A stretch of DNA of 64,000 nt. It comes from an uncultured Lachnospiraceae bacterium (GTDB lineage: Bacteria; Bacillota; Clostridia; Lachnospirales; Lachnospiraceae). Position 1 is the first letter of the stretch; each line of letters starts with the position of its first letter. Positions 19,419 through 30,186 of this stretch are shown piece by piece. The notes under the pieces are model-generated. The model was not told the origin of the DNA and did not search any database. It saw nothing but the letters and a program-made list of their open reading frames with translations. The position numbers and the translations under genes are program-made. The stretch lies in assembly GCA_947588995.1 (NCBI GenBank), contig CANPZI010000003.1, positions 1 through 64,000 of the forward strand, read 5' to 3'.

Positions 19419-20201
19419 TCACAGTTTTCTGGCATTTCTGTCCCCGTGCAAAATCCGCTCTCTGTCGGAAGCGCTCGGCTCGATCACATTGCCCTGCCTG
19501 TCATAGTATGTCAGAAGCGTGGAGTTGTGCGCCACCGTCTTCCTGCCGTTATCCGTCAGCAGACTCACCACCTGCGACAGATCGCCGCTTCGCAGATAGG
19601 GCTGCACTTCCCTGTCGATACGCGCCTCCTCGCTGCGCATCCGCACGGTCAGCTCCTCTGCCGTAGGCGCAGGAATCTCCTGTGCCGCGGCAATCCGGTC
19701 ACTCTCCCGCACATCCTGCCGTATATCTTCCGCGCTTTCCGGCGCAGGGCCTGTATCCTGTATCTCTTCCGCGATATTCTCCGCCGCCGCATCCGCCTCA
19801 GGATTTTCTTCCCGCGGCGCGTCATACCACAGACGCCGTAACAGTGTCCTGATTCCCTCCGCCACGGCACGCACCGTATCGCGCAGAGATACCCACAGAG
19901 GCTGCTGCGTCTTCCCGGCGCCGGCCGGACCGGCATCCCGGGCTTCTGTCTCCGCATGGCGAAGCGTCTTCTGTCCCTGTCCCGACAGCTCCAGCCTGAC
20001 GCCGTCCCGCTCTGCCTGTCGGTCACGCTCCGCATCCGGCGCGGTTTGGCCGATCTTTGCTTTCTGCTCTTTGTCAGCCAGATCCGTATCTTTTCCGTAA
20101 TCCAGACTGAACTTTTCACCCGCCTCGATCCTGCCGCGGGGATTGGCGTTCTGTATCCTGGGATATTCGTACGGATCATGGTTGTCGATTCTGTTTACCA
20201 T
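19419..20201 (-). CDS. Hypothetical protein, largely charged/low-complexity
   Basis: 260 aa ORF immediately downstream of leuD (7-bp gap); Glu/Ala/Arg/Asp-rich with a more ordered C-terminus (EVQPYLRSGDLSQVVSLLTDNGRKTVAHNSTLLTYYDRQGNVIEPS). Confidence 0.75.
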   Translation of the reverse strand: MVNRIDNHDPYEYPRIQNANPRGRIEAGEKFSLDYGKDTDLADKEQKAKIGQTAPDAERDRQAERDGVRLELSGQGQKTLRHAETEARDAGPAGAGKTQQPLWVSLRDTVRAVAEGIRTLLRRLWYDAPREENPEADAAAENIAEEIQDTGPAPESAEDIRQDVRESDRIAAAQEIPAPTAEELTVRMRSEEARIDREVQPYLRSGDLSQVVSLLTDNGRKTVAHNSTLLTYYDRQGNVIEPSASDRERILHGDRNARKL

Positions 20202-20207
20202 AGCGCG

Positions 20208-20696
20208 TTATCTGCCGTTGATATAGTTTACCAGTCCCTCTGCGTCGATAATTTGCTGCATGAACTCCGGAAATGCCTGACCCTGATAAGTCGTCCCTTT
20301 TGTCACGTCCGTGATCACGCCCGTATCGAAATTCACTTCCACCGTGTCCCCCGCGTCGATCTCCCTCGCCGCCTCAGGGCACTCCACGATCGGCAGGCCG
20401 ATATTGATGGCGTTCCTGTAGAAAATTCTGGCAAACGTCTCCGCAATCACGCAGCTTACCCCCGCCGCCTTGATCGCTATCGGCGCGTGCTCTCTGGACG
20501 AACCGCAGCCGAAATTTTTCGTTGCCACAATGATATCTCCTTTCGCCACCCGATGGATGAAGTCTTTATCGATATCCTCCATACAGTGCAGCGCAAGTTC
20601 CGCCGGATCGGAAGAATTCAGATATCGTGCCGGGATGATCACGTCCGTATCCACATTGTCCCCATACTTAAAAACCGTTCCTTTTGCCGCTTTCAT
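20208..20696 (-). CDS. leuD: 3-isopropylmalate dehydratase small subunit
   Basis: [60 protein letters not shown]. Confidence 0.96.
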   Translation of the reverse strand: MKAAKGTVFKYGDNVDTDVIIPARYLNSSDPAELALHCMEDIDKDFIHRVAKGDIIVATKNFGCGSSREHAPIAIKAAGVSCVIAETFARIFYRNAINIGLPIVECPEAAREIDAGDTVEVNFDTGVITDVTKGTTYQGQAFPEFMQQIIDAEGLVNYINGR

Positions 20697-20756
20697 ATCA
20701 CTACCTCGCTCTTTCTGTTCTGTGCTGCTGATTTTGACAAGACACGCTTACGCCGC

Positions 20757-22022
20757 TCAGTCTAAGCGGCAGGGGCAGGAAATTTTGCCCGCCACCGCGC
20801 TGGCCGCCGCGACCGCGGGGCTCGCCAGATAGATTTCCGACTCCACATGACCCATGCGCCCGACAAAGTTGCGGTTCGTGGTGGACACGCAGCGCTCTCC
20901 CTGTGCCAGAATGCCCATATAGCCGCCCAGACAGGGGCCGCAGGTCGGTGTGCTGACCACCGCGCCGGCCTCGACAAAGATCTTTAGCAGCCCTTCCTCC
21001 ATCGCCTGCAGGTAAACTGCCTGCGTCGCCGGAATGACGATGCAGCGAATCCCTTTCGCTATATGCCTGCCCTGAAGCACTTTCGCCGCAATCCGCATAT
21101 CGTCGATGCGCCCGTTGGTGCAGGAGCCGATCACCACCTGATCGATCACAATGTCCTCCTTGATCTCATCGATGGTCTTCGTGTTCTCCGGCAGATGCGG
21201 AAACGCGATTGTCGGCCTTAAAGTGCTTAAGTCGATCGTGTACTCTTCCTCATAAACGGCATCCGCATCCGCCTCATAGACGGTGTACGGCTTGTCGGAA
21301 TGCTCTTTCATGTAGGCGGCCGCCAGCTCATCCACCGGGAAGATGCCGTTCTTGCCGCCCGCCTCGATAGCCATATTCGCAATCGTAAATCGGTCGTCCA
21401 TGGTGAGGTTCGCAACGCCCTCCCCCACAAACTCCATGGACTTGTACAGCGCGCCGTCCACGCCGATCATGCCGATGATATGTAAGATCACGTCCTTGCC
21501 GCTCACCCACTCGGAGGGCTTGCCGGTCAGGTTGAATTTTATCGCGGAGGGCACCTTGAACCAGGCCTTGCCCGTCGCCATGCCGGCCGCCATGTCCGTG
21601 CTGCCGACGCCCGTGGAAAAAGCGCCCAGCGCCCCGTAGGTGCAGGTGTGGGAATCCGCGCCGATAATCACGTCTCCCGCCACCGTCAGGCCTTTCTCCG
21701 GCAGCAGCGCGTGCTCGATGCCCATCTCGCCCACCTCAAAATAGTTGGTGATCTTGTTGCGGTACGCAAATTCCCTGACACACTTGCAGTGCTCGGCGGA
21801 TTTGATGTCCTTGTTCGGCACGAAGTGATCCGGCACGAGGGCGATCTTGTCCTTGTCGAAGACGCCGTCCACTTTCATCTTCTCCATCTCTTTAATCGCC
21901 ACCGGGCTTGTGATATCATTGCCGAGTACCAGATCCAGATTCGCTTCAATGAGCTGTCCGGCCTCCACTTTATCGAGTCCCGCGTGAGCCGCGAGAATTT
22001 TCTGCGTCATTGTCATTCCCAT
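20757..22022 (-). CDS. leuC: 3-isopropylmalate dehydratase large subunit
   Basis: [93 protein letters not shown]. Confidence 0.96.
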   Translation of the reverse strand: MGMTMTQKILAAHAGLDKVEAGQLIEANLDLVLGNDITSPVAIKEMEKMKVDGVFDKDKIALVPDHFVPNKDIKSAEHCKCVREFAYRNKITNYFEVGEMGIEHALLPEKGLTVAGDVIIGADSHTCTYGALGAFSTGVGSTDMAAGMATGKAWFKVPSAIKFNLTGKPSEWVSGKDVILHIIGMIGVDGALYKSMEFVGEGVANLTMDDRFTIANMAIEAGGKNGIFPVDELAAAYMKEHSDKPYTVYEADADAVYEEEYTIDLSTLRPTIAFPHLPENTKTIDEIKEDIVIDQVVIGSCTNGRIDDMRIAAKVLQGRHIAKGIRCIVIPATQAVYLQAMEEGLLKIFVEAGAVVSTPTCGPCLGGYMGILAQGERCVSTTNRNFVGRMGHVESEIYLASPAVAAASAVAGKISCPCRLD

Positions 22023-22153
22023 GACCGATACCTCCTGTCGTTGCGTTTATTTCCTGTATCATATTTTCATACGAATATCATTGTAGCATAGAATTTCGGA
22101 TAAGAAAAATACTTTTTGCCCGCTTCTTTGCCGTCTGAAGTATATGTCGGACG

Positions 22154-24340
22154 CTAATGCAGGGGAACCACGATATAGATCCCGGAATCCTCCGCTTCGG
22201 CCAAACCGTTTTGCAGCATCTCTGAGATGCTTTTATCATACTCTCCCTCCGCCAGCATCGTCTCCGCGAACTCTTTTTTGACGCACAGATAATCGGAGCC
22301 GTAATACACTTCTTTGAGCGAATCAAGCGTACTCGCCTGATCGATCACACCGCCGATCACATCCGGCCGGTAATAGGAAGAGCGGAAGTCCAGATCGCTG
22401 AAGATCACCACGGATTTCTCCGGGATTTCCGCATATGCCCTCTCCCAGCCGGCCCGCACGTCGCTGTAGTAGGCGCGCCCTTCTTTCAGTTCTCCGCTGT
22501 CAGTCAGCGAGAGCAGCGAGATCAGGACGACGGCAAAAGCAGCCCCCGCGAAATAAGAAAAAGCCTTTCTGCCTCTAAGGTATGGCAGGAGCAGACCGAT
22601 CAGCCCGATGCAGGCCAGGAAAGTCGCCGGCTCGAAAAAGCGGAAATAAAAACTGTCCATGGACGAAAAGTAGCGGATCACGATAAAGATCAGATAGTAG
22701 GATACCGCCATCGTCAAGAAAACAGATTCCGTCGTCCTGCGCCTGCAGGTTTTTCTGACAAACCAGATAAGGCCGGCGAACACAACCGCCAGGAACAGCA
22801 CCTTTTTGTCAAAAGGATAACCGTCGATCAATTCCGGCACCTGCAGGGAAAAGATGTTGAAGATCTCTGTCAGCAGAGACTGGATCAGATCGTTCGTCAG
22901 CTTCTCGTAGTCGTCCCACCACATCGTCCGGCTCACCCCGGAGGGCATACCGTTCATCAGCTTATTGACACAGAAATAACCGACCGACAGCAGTCCCGAC
23001 ACAAAAGCGGTGAGGGTAAGGCCGATCATTTTTCTGCACACCGCGCGTTCTCTCCTCTTCCGATAATCGAGCAAGAGCCCGCACAGATACAGCCCCGCCA
23101 CGATCCAGACATAGAGCCCGACATAGCGGGTGAGAAAAGACCCCAGCCCCGAAAGTCCCAACAGCACGTACCAGCGGGCTTTCACCTGCTCTTCCCGGAT
23201 GATCTTCGCAAGAACCAGCGAGAACAGGAGGAGAAACAGCATAAAGGGCACTTCGCTCCACGTATAGTAGGCCAGCTGCAAAAAGCCGAGGTTAGTCAGA
23301 CACAGGGCATAGATCCAGGCGTCTTTCCGAAAAGCCGCGTACAGCAGAAACAGAATGAGGGCGATCAGTGCCATCGTCACCAGTTTGGAGGCGAGATAGG
23401 CATCCGCTCCTCCGGTCAGGACAATCATCGCCGCAATCATCACCGGGTACAGGATCGGCCAGTTGGCGAACCAGGAGCGGTAACCGGCCAGACCGTCATA
23501 GGAAAATCCGTGCCCGCCGGCGAGATTGACCGCCTCCCGCATATAATCCGCCGAATCCGCGGAGATGTAGACTCCCTCGCAATAGGCTCTGCTGTATATG
23601 CTCAGGCACAGCGTCAGAAACAGCAGGAACAGAAACAATTCATTTCCCCACCGCCTGACCCACAAAGAGACGGGAATGCTCGCCAAAAAAGCACGGACCC
23701 GGCCGTACCCCGCCAGAACGAGCGCTATCGCCAGAACCGTCAAAACGATGACTGCCGGAACGGCATAATAAAAAATATCGCCAAACGTAACTTCCTTATC
23801 CGTCACCACGTCAATACCGAGCGACACGCCCAGCCCGACATCCTGACCGTTCTGGTATACCGTCTCCGTAAAAGGCAGCCTGCTGTCCAGATAATCCGTG
23901 TCCAACGCCATAAAATACGGTTCGCTCTCATCCGCGGTGAGTGTGAGCACATACTCGCTTCCCGCCGTGAAAAAGACGTCTCCCGCCAGTGTAAACCATT
24001 CTCCTGGCACGATCGTATCTGCGGACAGCACCTGATCCAGCAGAGTGTCCCCATCTTTTTGGGTCAGAAGAATATGGATTGTTCCTCTGCTGTCCTCGGA
24101 GAGATTGACCATCAGCAGTTCAAAACCGCCCAGCGAGACATCTTCTCCCGCGCGCATGACGATTTCCAGCGGAACATCTTTTTCGCATTTTACATAGCGC
24201 TGGATATCCGTCACTACCGGAAGTATTTTTTCGGTATCCCGGCTGTTCTTGACAGGATGCGCCAGTATTGCCATAACCAGTGCGGACAGCAGCAGAATCA
24301 CGATAACCGCCGCTGTCTTCAGCAGATATTTTTTCTTCAT
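22154..24340 (-). CDS. Polytopic membrane glycosyltransferase, GT-C/ArnT-like
   Basis: Many TM segments; SADSADYMREAVNLAGGHGFSYDG after TM1 of the catalytic core resembles the GT-C first loop. Confidence 0.7.
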   Translation of the reverse strand: MKKKYLLKTAAVIVILLLSALVMAILAHPVKNSRDTEKILPVVTDIQRYVKCEKDVPLEIVMRAGEDVSLGGFELLMVNLSEDSRGTIHILLTQKDGDTLLDQVLSADTIVPGEWFTLAGDVFFTAGSEYVLTLTADESEPYFMALDTDYLDSRLPFTETVYQNGQDVGLGVSLGIDVVTDKEVTFGDIFYYAVPAVIVLTVLAIALVLAGYGRVRAFLASIPVSLWVRRWGNELFLFLLFLTLCLSIYSRAYCEGVYISADSADYMREAVNLAGGHGFSYDGLAGYRSWFANWPILYPVMIAAMIVLTGGADAYLASKLVTMALIALILFLLYAAFRKDAWIYALCLTNLGFLQLAYYTWSEVPFMLFLLLFSLVLAKIIREEQVKARWYVLLGLSGLGSFLTRYVGLYVWIVAGLYLCGLLLDYRKRRERAVCRKMIGLTLTAFVSGLLSVGYFCVNKLMNGMPSGVSRTMWWDDYEKLTNDLIQSLLTEIFNIFSLQVPELIDGYPFDKKVLFLAVVFAGLIWFVRKTCRRRTTESVFLTMAVSYYLIFIVIRYFSSMDSFYFRFFEPATFLACIGLIGLLLPYLRGRKAFSYFAGAAFAVVLISLLSLTDSGELKEGRAYYSDVRAGWERAYAEIPEKSVVIFSDLDFRSSYYRPDVIGGVIDQASTLDSLKEVYYGSDYLCVKKEFAETMLAEGEYDKSISEMLQNGLAEAEDSGIYIVVPLH

Positions 24341-25554
24341 TTTCCGGTAAGTTCCTCCTCCAGGCGCATCGCCAGTTCCACCACAAGATCCGAGTTGTAG
24401 TGCTCATGCTCTCCCCAGCGTCCCAAGCCATAGATGCCGCGCTCTCGCATATAAGCCATAAGCATCCGCATCACCGCAGGCTTGTCCACCGTGTTCAGCG
24501 GATAGGCATAGCGGTTCAGATAGCGGAAATTGTCTCCTTTAAGGCCGCCTGTGTTCTCCTGCCTCGTCTCCATCCAATAGCCCTTGCTGCCCGCGGCAAA
24601 ATTATGCCGTACCAGAATCCTGTGACAGGGCAGATTCTCATCCGGTATATAAATCCAGTGCGCGGCGGTGTCGAGGTGTTCAGGGACATATCGGATCTCC
24701 ACCGCCGTATGTTTTAAGTGCGCGATGCCGGCCCTCAGCTCTTCCGGCATACCCGCGATACTGTTATAACAGTCCCAGGGAATCGTCGTGATGATGTGCG
24801 TCGCCTGATACCGTCCGCCATCCTCCGTCTCTATGATCCGCCTCTCCGCATCCAGCTGACAGACATTCTGCCTGTACCGGATATAGTCCTCCATAGACGC
24901 CGCGATCCGCAGCCATACTTCCCCATACCCATATTCCTTTGGATAATAAAAAGCGGCATGCCCCGGCTGTGTCCCGTAAGGCCTGCGCGTCAGGCAGGAA
25001 CGCAGCGTCTCCTCAAAGCTGACATTCGGCAGCTTGTCGAGCCAATAGGTGCCGAGTTCATTCAGATCATCCGCGAACATTTTCCGGTTATAAGGCAGCA
25101 TGTAGTCTTCCGCAATTCTGTCGCCTAACTTCCAGCGGATCCAGTCCACGAACTTCTCCGGCTCCGCCTCCCCTGTATTGCAGCCGGCGCGCGCGACAGA
25201 CAGCAGATATTCCACCTGGCTGTCAGCGTCAAGCTGCCAGAGATTCGCCTCAAAGGGATGTCCGATCGTTTTGCCGCGAAAAGCGATTCTGCTGTCCCGC
25301 TCAAAATACGCCCACTCATCCTCAGGCATAAAGCGAAACAGAAACGCGGTCACCGCAGGGCGTCTCACATCCAGAAAATGGCCGCCGCCGATGTCTAAAG
25401 GCGCAGAGTCCACCATGACACTTCTGCAGAGTCCTCCGGCTTCCTCTTCTTTCTCCAGCACAATAAAGGACGTCTCGCCGTGATCCAGCAGCCGCCTCGC
25501 AAACGTCAGGCCCGCAGGCCCGGCCCCTATAATCAGATATTTGACAGATTCCAT
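24337..25554 (-). CDS. FAD/NAD(P)-binding amine-oxidase-like protein (protoporphyrinogen oxidase / UDP-galactopyranose-mutase-like)
   Basis: YLIIGAGPAGLTFARRLLDHGETSFIVLEKEEEAGGLCRS Rossmann motif; IGGGHFLDVRRP. Confidence 0.85.
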   Translation of the reverse strand: MESVKYLIIGAGPAGLTFARRLLDHGETSFIVLEKEEEAGGLCRSVMVDSAPLDIGGGHFLDVRRPAVTAFLFRFMPEDEWAYFERDSRIAFRGKTIGHPFEANLWQLDADSQVEYLLSVARAGCNTGEAEPEKFVDWIRWKLGDRIAEDYMLPYNRKMFADDLNELGTYWLDKLPNVSFEETLRSCLTRRPYGTQPGHAAFYYPKEYGYGEVWLRIAASMEDYIRYRQNVCQLDAERRIIETEDGGRYQATHIITTIPWDCYNSIAGMPEELRAGIAHLKHTAVEIRYVPEHLDTAAHWIYIPDENLPCHRILVRHNFAAGSKGYWMETRQENTGGLKGDNFRYLNRYAYPLNTVDKPAVMRMLMAYMRERGIYGLGRWGEHEHYNSDLVVELAMRLEEELTGK

Positions 25555-25584
25555 TTTGCCGCTACCTTTTGCCTTTCGGGTTCT

Positions 25585-26295
25585 TTAGCCGCCGAATACA
25601 TTTTTCTCATTTTTTTTGATGCGGAACAATACCCTGAATGCCTCAGAGACGGCGGCCGGGGTCAGGCTGGACTTCCCGCCGGTATAGTGTATCGGTACTT
25701 CTACCGTGTGATAATTCCTGCAGTAATAGCGCATCTCCGTCTGATAGATATGCCCCTTGGAGAGGAAACGGTCAAGTCTCATCTCCTCCAGAATACTGCG
25801 CTGAAAAGCCTCAAAACCGCTCGTCATATCTTTCAGTCTGGTCCCCAGGACGAGATTGGCCAGGAGAGTGCCGCCGCCGCTCAGGATTCTCCTGTAAACA
25901 GGGAGCCTGCGAATGCCGCCGCCCTGGATGAAACGCGATCCCCATACGCAGTCATAGCCCTCTTCCAGTTTCTCAATAAACTGCGGTATCTCCGCCGGAA
26001 GATGACTGCCGCCGCCGTCCATCTCTATGATCTGCTCCGCGCCGTCCGCCAGCGCCTGTCTGAATCCTTCCAGATAACAGGAGATCACGCCTGTGGATTC
26101 CTGATAAAAAATACATTTTACTCTGCCGGTTTGCTCCCGCTGTCTGATAATCTCCTCCGTCCTGTCCCGCGAATAACTGTCTATCACGGGATAGACGGAC
26201 AAATTGTCATAGGGCAGCTCCAGGATTTCATCCAGAATCTGCCCCATCGTCTCTTCCTCATTGGCAACCGGCATCACAATTATCGTTTTTTTCAT
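25585..26295 (-). CDS. Family 2 glycosyltransferase (dolichol-phosphate-mannose-synthase-like)
   Basis: MKKTIIVMPVANEEETMGQILDEIL; IIEMDGGGSHLPAEIPQFIEKLEEGYDCVWGSRFIQGGGI. Confidence 0.88.
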   Translation of the reverse strand: MKKTIIVMPVANEEETMGQILDEILELPYDNLSVYPVIDSYSRDRTEEIIRQREQTGRVKCIFYQESTGVISCYLEGFRQALADGAEQIIEMDGGGSHLPAEIPQFIEKLEEGYDCVWGSRFIQGGGIRRLPVYRRILSGGGTLLANLVLGTRLKDMTSGFEAFQRSILEEMRLDRFLSKGHIYQTEMRYYCRNYHTVEVPIHYTGGKSSLTPAAVSEAFRVLFRIKKNEKNVFGG

Positions 26296-26312
26296 CTTCG
26301 CTTCAATCTACA

Positions 26313-26340
26313 AAGCCCATCGGCGTACGTCGGTGGGCTT
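26313..26340 (-). terminator. Probable terminator after ilvC
   Basis: AAGCCCATCGGC...GTCGGTGGGCTT imperfect hairpin just downstream of the ilvC stop on the minus strand; U-tract weak. Confidence 0.5.
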
Positions 26341-26364
26341 GTGGATATTCTGTTTTCTCTTCTC

Positions 26365-27411
<1,047 letters not shown>

Positions 27412-27475
27412 TTAATAGCTTTGTATGGTGATGATATATCATAGACTCCGGGATCCGTCTGCCGCGCAGCCGCTC

Positions 27476-27973
27476 CTAGAGATATGTCACGTTCTCGATG
27501 CCGCGGCCAAGTCCCGCGATGCCTGTCCGTGCCAGTTCCAGAATCTCGTAGCCGTCCAGCAGACTGATGAACGCCTCGATCTTCTCCTGGTTGCCCGTAA
27601 GCTCTATGATCAGGCTCTCCGGGGATACGTCGATGATTTTGGCGCGGAAGATATCCGCCACCGCGATAACGCCCTGCCGCTCGTTGGCCGACGCCTTAAC
27701 CTTGATCATCGCGAGTTCCCTGTAGACGCTCTCCGAAGGCTTCAGTTCCTTGATATCCCTGACATCCACCAGCTTGGCCACCTGTTTCTCGATCTGATCC
27801 AGGATCTCATCGTCGCCGGACGTCACGATCGTGATGCGGGTAAAGCGCGGATCGGCCGTCACACCCGCCGTGATGCTGTCGATATTGTAGCCTCTCCTGG
27901 AAAAAAGTCCCGCGATCCGGCTTAAGACGCCGGACGTATTGTCCACCAGCAACTGAAATACTTTCTTCCGCAT
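27476..27973 (-). CDS. ilvN: Acetolactate synthase small subunit, copy 1
   Basis: MRKKVFQLLVDNTSGVLSRIAGLFSRRGYNIDSITAG ACT domain. Start trimmed from 28009. Confidence 0.94.
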   Translation of the reverse strand: MRKKVFQLLVDNTSGVLSRIAGLFSRRGYNIDSITAGVTADPRFTRITIVTSGDDEILDQIEKQVAKLVDVRDIKELKPSESVYRELAMIKVKASANERQGVIAVADIFRAKIIDVSPESLIIELTGNQEKIEAFISLLDGYEILELARTGIAGLGRGIENVTYL

Positions 27974-28055
27974 AATACAAACCTTTCCGCACGCGGCATA
28001 CGCCGCCACGCGCTGTCAATAATTGTATCAACTCGCCTGTAAAAAGTCAACCTGT

Positions 28056-28544
28056 CTATGCGTCCGTCTCCAGACATTTCTGCAGGGCCAGCGTCCCAGT
28101 CCGCGCCACCTCCACGATACTGACGGACTGCATCATATCGATCAGAAGACGTATCTTCTCCGGCACATCACAGATCTGGATAATCATGGTCTTCTTGGAC
28201 ATATCCACGATCTGCGCTTTCATGACGTCGCAGATCTCCATGATATCCCGTCTGTTGTTCCTGTTGTACTTCACTTTCATCAGCATCAGTTCCCGGCTGA
28301 TGCTTGCTCCCTCGTCGAACGTCTTGACTTTGATGACGTCCAGCTTCTTGTTGAGCTGCTTCTCGATCTGTTCGACGGTGCGCTCGTCTCCGCTGCTGAC
28401 AATCGTCATGCAGGAGGTCGTCGGATCATCCGTCTCCCCCACTGCCAGGCTGTCGATATTGAAGCATCTTCTGGAAAAAAGTCCCGCCACTTTGCACAAC
28501 ACGCCGGAACGGTTTTCCACCAGAACCGAATATATTTTTTTCAT
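28056..28544 (-). CDS. ilvN: Acetolactate synthase small subunit, copy 2 (divergent paralogue)
   Basis: MKKIYSVLVENRSGVLCKVAGLFSRRCFNIDSLAVGETDD; same architecture as the adjacent copy. Confidence 0.92.
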   Translation of the reverse strand: MKKIYSVLVENRSGVLCKVAGLFSRRCFNIDSLAVGETDDPTTSCMTIVSSGDERTVEQIEKQLNKKLDVIKVKTFDEGASISRELMLMKVKYNRNNRRDIMEICDVMKAQIVDMSKKTMIIQICDVPEKIRLLIDMMQSVSIVEVARTGTLALQKCLETDA

Positions 28545-28556
28545 GGCCTTTTCCTC

Positions 28557-30173
28557 CTATTTTACCAGATCCATCGGATCGATCAGGCATTCGAGCAGCA
28601 CGGCTTCATCCTTTTCCAGAAAAGCGTCAATCGTCTCCTGCGCGCCCTCCATGGTCCGCAGACGCATAAACTTCGTGTCGTAGGCGGCCGCCAGTTTCTC
28701 CAGATCAGGACTGCCGGACAGATCCACGACAGAATAATTGTCCTTGTAGGTATAGTGCTGGTATTCGCGCACCATGCCGAGATAATTGTTCTTTAACACA
28801 ATGATCTTCACGGGAATATGAAACTGTCTCATGGTGGCAAGTTCCATCATCGACATCTGGAACGAGCCGTCTCCGCACACGGCGACCACCTGTTTTGTGC
28901 GGTCCGCCAGCTTCACGCCCATCGCCGCCGGAATGGAGTAGCCCATGGTTCCCATGCCGCCTGTCGTCATAAATCTGCCGTTTTTCACAATATGATAGTT
29001 GCAGGACCAGATCTGGTTCTGCCCCACATCCGCCACATAGACGGCGTCGTCCTGCATGCTCTCCGACAGCATACGGATAAAGCGTGCCGGATCCACATAA
29101 GCGGGATTCGGCTTCCTGACACGCCCCATTGTCTCCCGGTAGCCGTTCAGCGTATCGATCCACGCCTCGTGCTCACAGGCAAATTCCTCCGCCATGAAAT
29201 CCTCGATGATATATTTCGCGTCGCCCACAAGAGGGATCGTCGGCCCCACATTCTTACCGATTTCCGCCGGGTCCACGTCAATATGCACGAGCACTTTGTT
29301 CTCCGTGATCAGATCCGGCTGGTTCACCGCACGGTCCGCCACTCTGGCGCCAACCATGAGCAGCAGGTCCGACTCATTCATCGCCCGGTTCGCGTAAGGA
29401 TGCCCGTTGTTGCCCACCATGCCGTAGTACATCGGATGTCCTGTCGGCATCACGCCGATCCCCATCATGGTAGAAACCACCGGTATACGATATTTTTCCA
29501 CAAAAGCGCGGAGCTCTTTCTCCGCCCCGCCGAGCAGCACGCCGCCGCCCGCACAGATGATCGGCCGCTTTGCCCGGGATAGTTCTTTCACCACTTTTCT
29601 GATCTGCACCGCGTTTCCCTTGACCGTGGGTTTGTAGGTGCGCATGTTCACCTCGTCGGGATATTTGAATCTGGCAATCGGTGCATTCTGCACGTCAATC
29701 GGCACGTCGATCAGTACGGGACCCTTTCTGCCTGTATTGGCGACGTGGAAAGCCTCCCTGAAGATTCGCGGGATTTCCTCCGCATCCCTGACCAGATAGC
29801 TGTACTTCACGAAAGATTCCACCGCACCGGTGATGTCCGCCTCCTGAAAGACGTCGGACCCCAGCAGGGCACTGTTCACCTGACCGGTAATGCACACAAG
29901 CGGAATGCTGTCCGCAAAAGCCGTCGCGATGCCGGTAATCACGTTGGTCGCGCCGGGACCGGAAGTCACCGCGCACACGCTCACGCTGCCCGTCATACGC
30001 GAAAGGCCGCTTGCCGCGTGAGCGGCATTCTGCTCCGTGCGAATCAGGATTGTCTCGATTTCGGAGTCCAGTATGCTGTTATAAAAAGGACATATCGCAA
30101 CTCCCGGATAGCCAAACACATATTTTACGCCTTCTTCCTCAAGGCATCTTACCATAGCGTCTGCACCTAACAT
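28557..30173 (-). CDS. ilvB: Acetolactate synthase large subunit
   Basis: MLGADAMVRCLEEEGVKYVFGYPGVAICPFY; RTEQNAAHAASGLSRMTG; GDGSFQMSMMELATM (TPP motif). AAGGAG lies 9 nt before the ATG at 30173; the track ORF starts at 30194. Confidence 0.95.
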   Translation of the reverse strand: MLGADAMVRCLEEEGVKYVFGYPGVAICPFYNSILDSEIETILIRTEQNAAHAASGLSRMTGSVSVCAVTSGPGATNVITGIATAFADSIPLVCITGQVNSALLGSDVFQEADITGAVESFVKYSYLVRDAEEIPRIFREAFHVANTGRKGPVLIDVPIDVQNAPIARFKYPDEVNMRTYKPTVKGNAVQIRKVVKELSRAKRPIICAGGGVLLGGAEKELRAFVEKYRIPVVSTMMGIGVMPTGHPMYYGMVGNNGHPYANRAMNESDLLLMVGARVADRAVNQPDLITENKVLVHIDVDPAEIGKNVGPTIPLVGDAKYIIEDFMAEEFACEHEAWIDTLNGYRETMGRVRKPNPAYVDPARFIRMLSESMQDDAVYVADVGQNQIWSCNYHIVKNGRFMTTGGMGTMGYSIPAAMGVKLADRTKQVVAVCGDGSFQMSMMELATMRQFHIPVKIIVLKNNYLGMVREYQHYTYKDNYSVVDLSGSPDLEKLAAAYDTKFMRLRTMEGAQETIDAFLEKDEAVLLECLIDPMDLVK

Positions 30174-30186
30174 ATTTCCGCTCTCC

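Noticed and set aside
22046-22085. CodY-like site upstream of leuC
   Set aside because: ATATTTTCATACGAATATC has an ATATT/AATAT repeat but matches the CodY consensus poorly.
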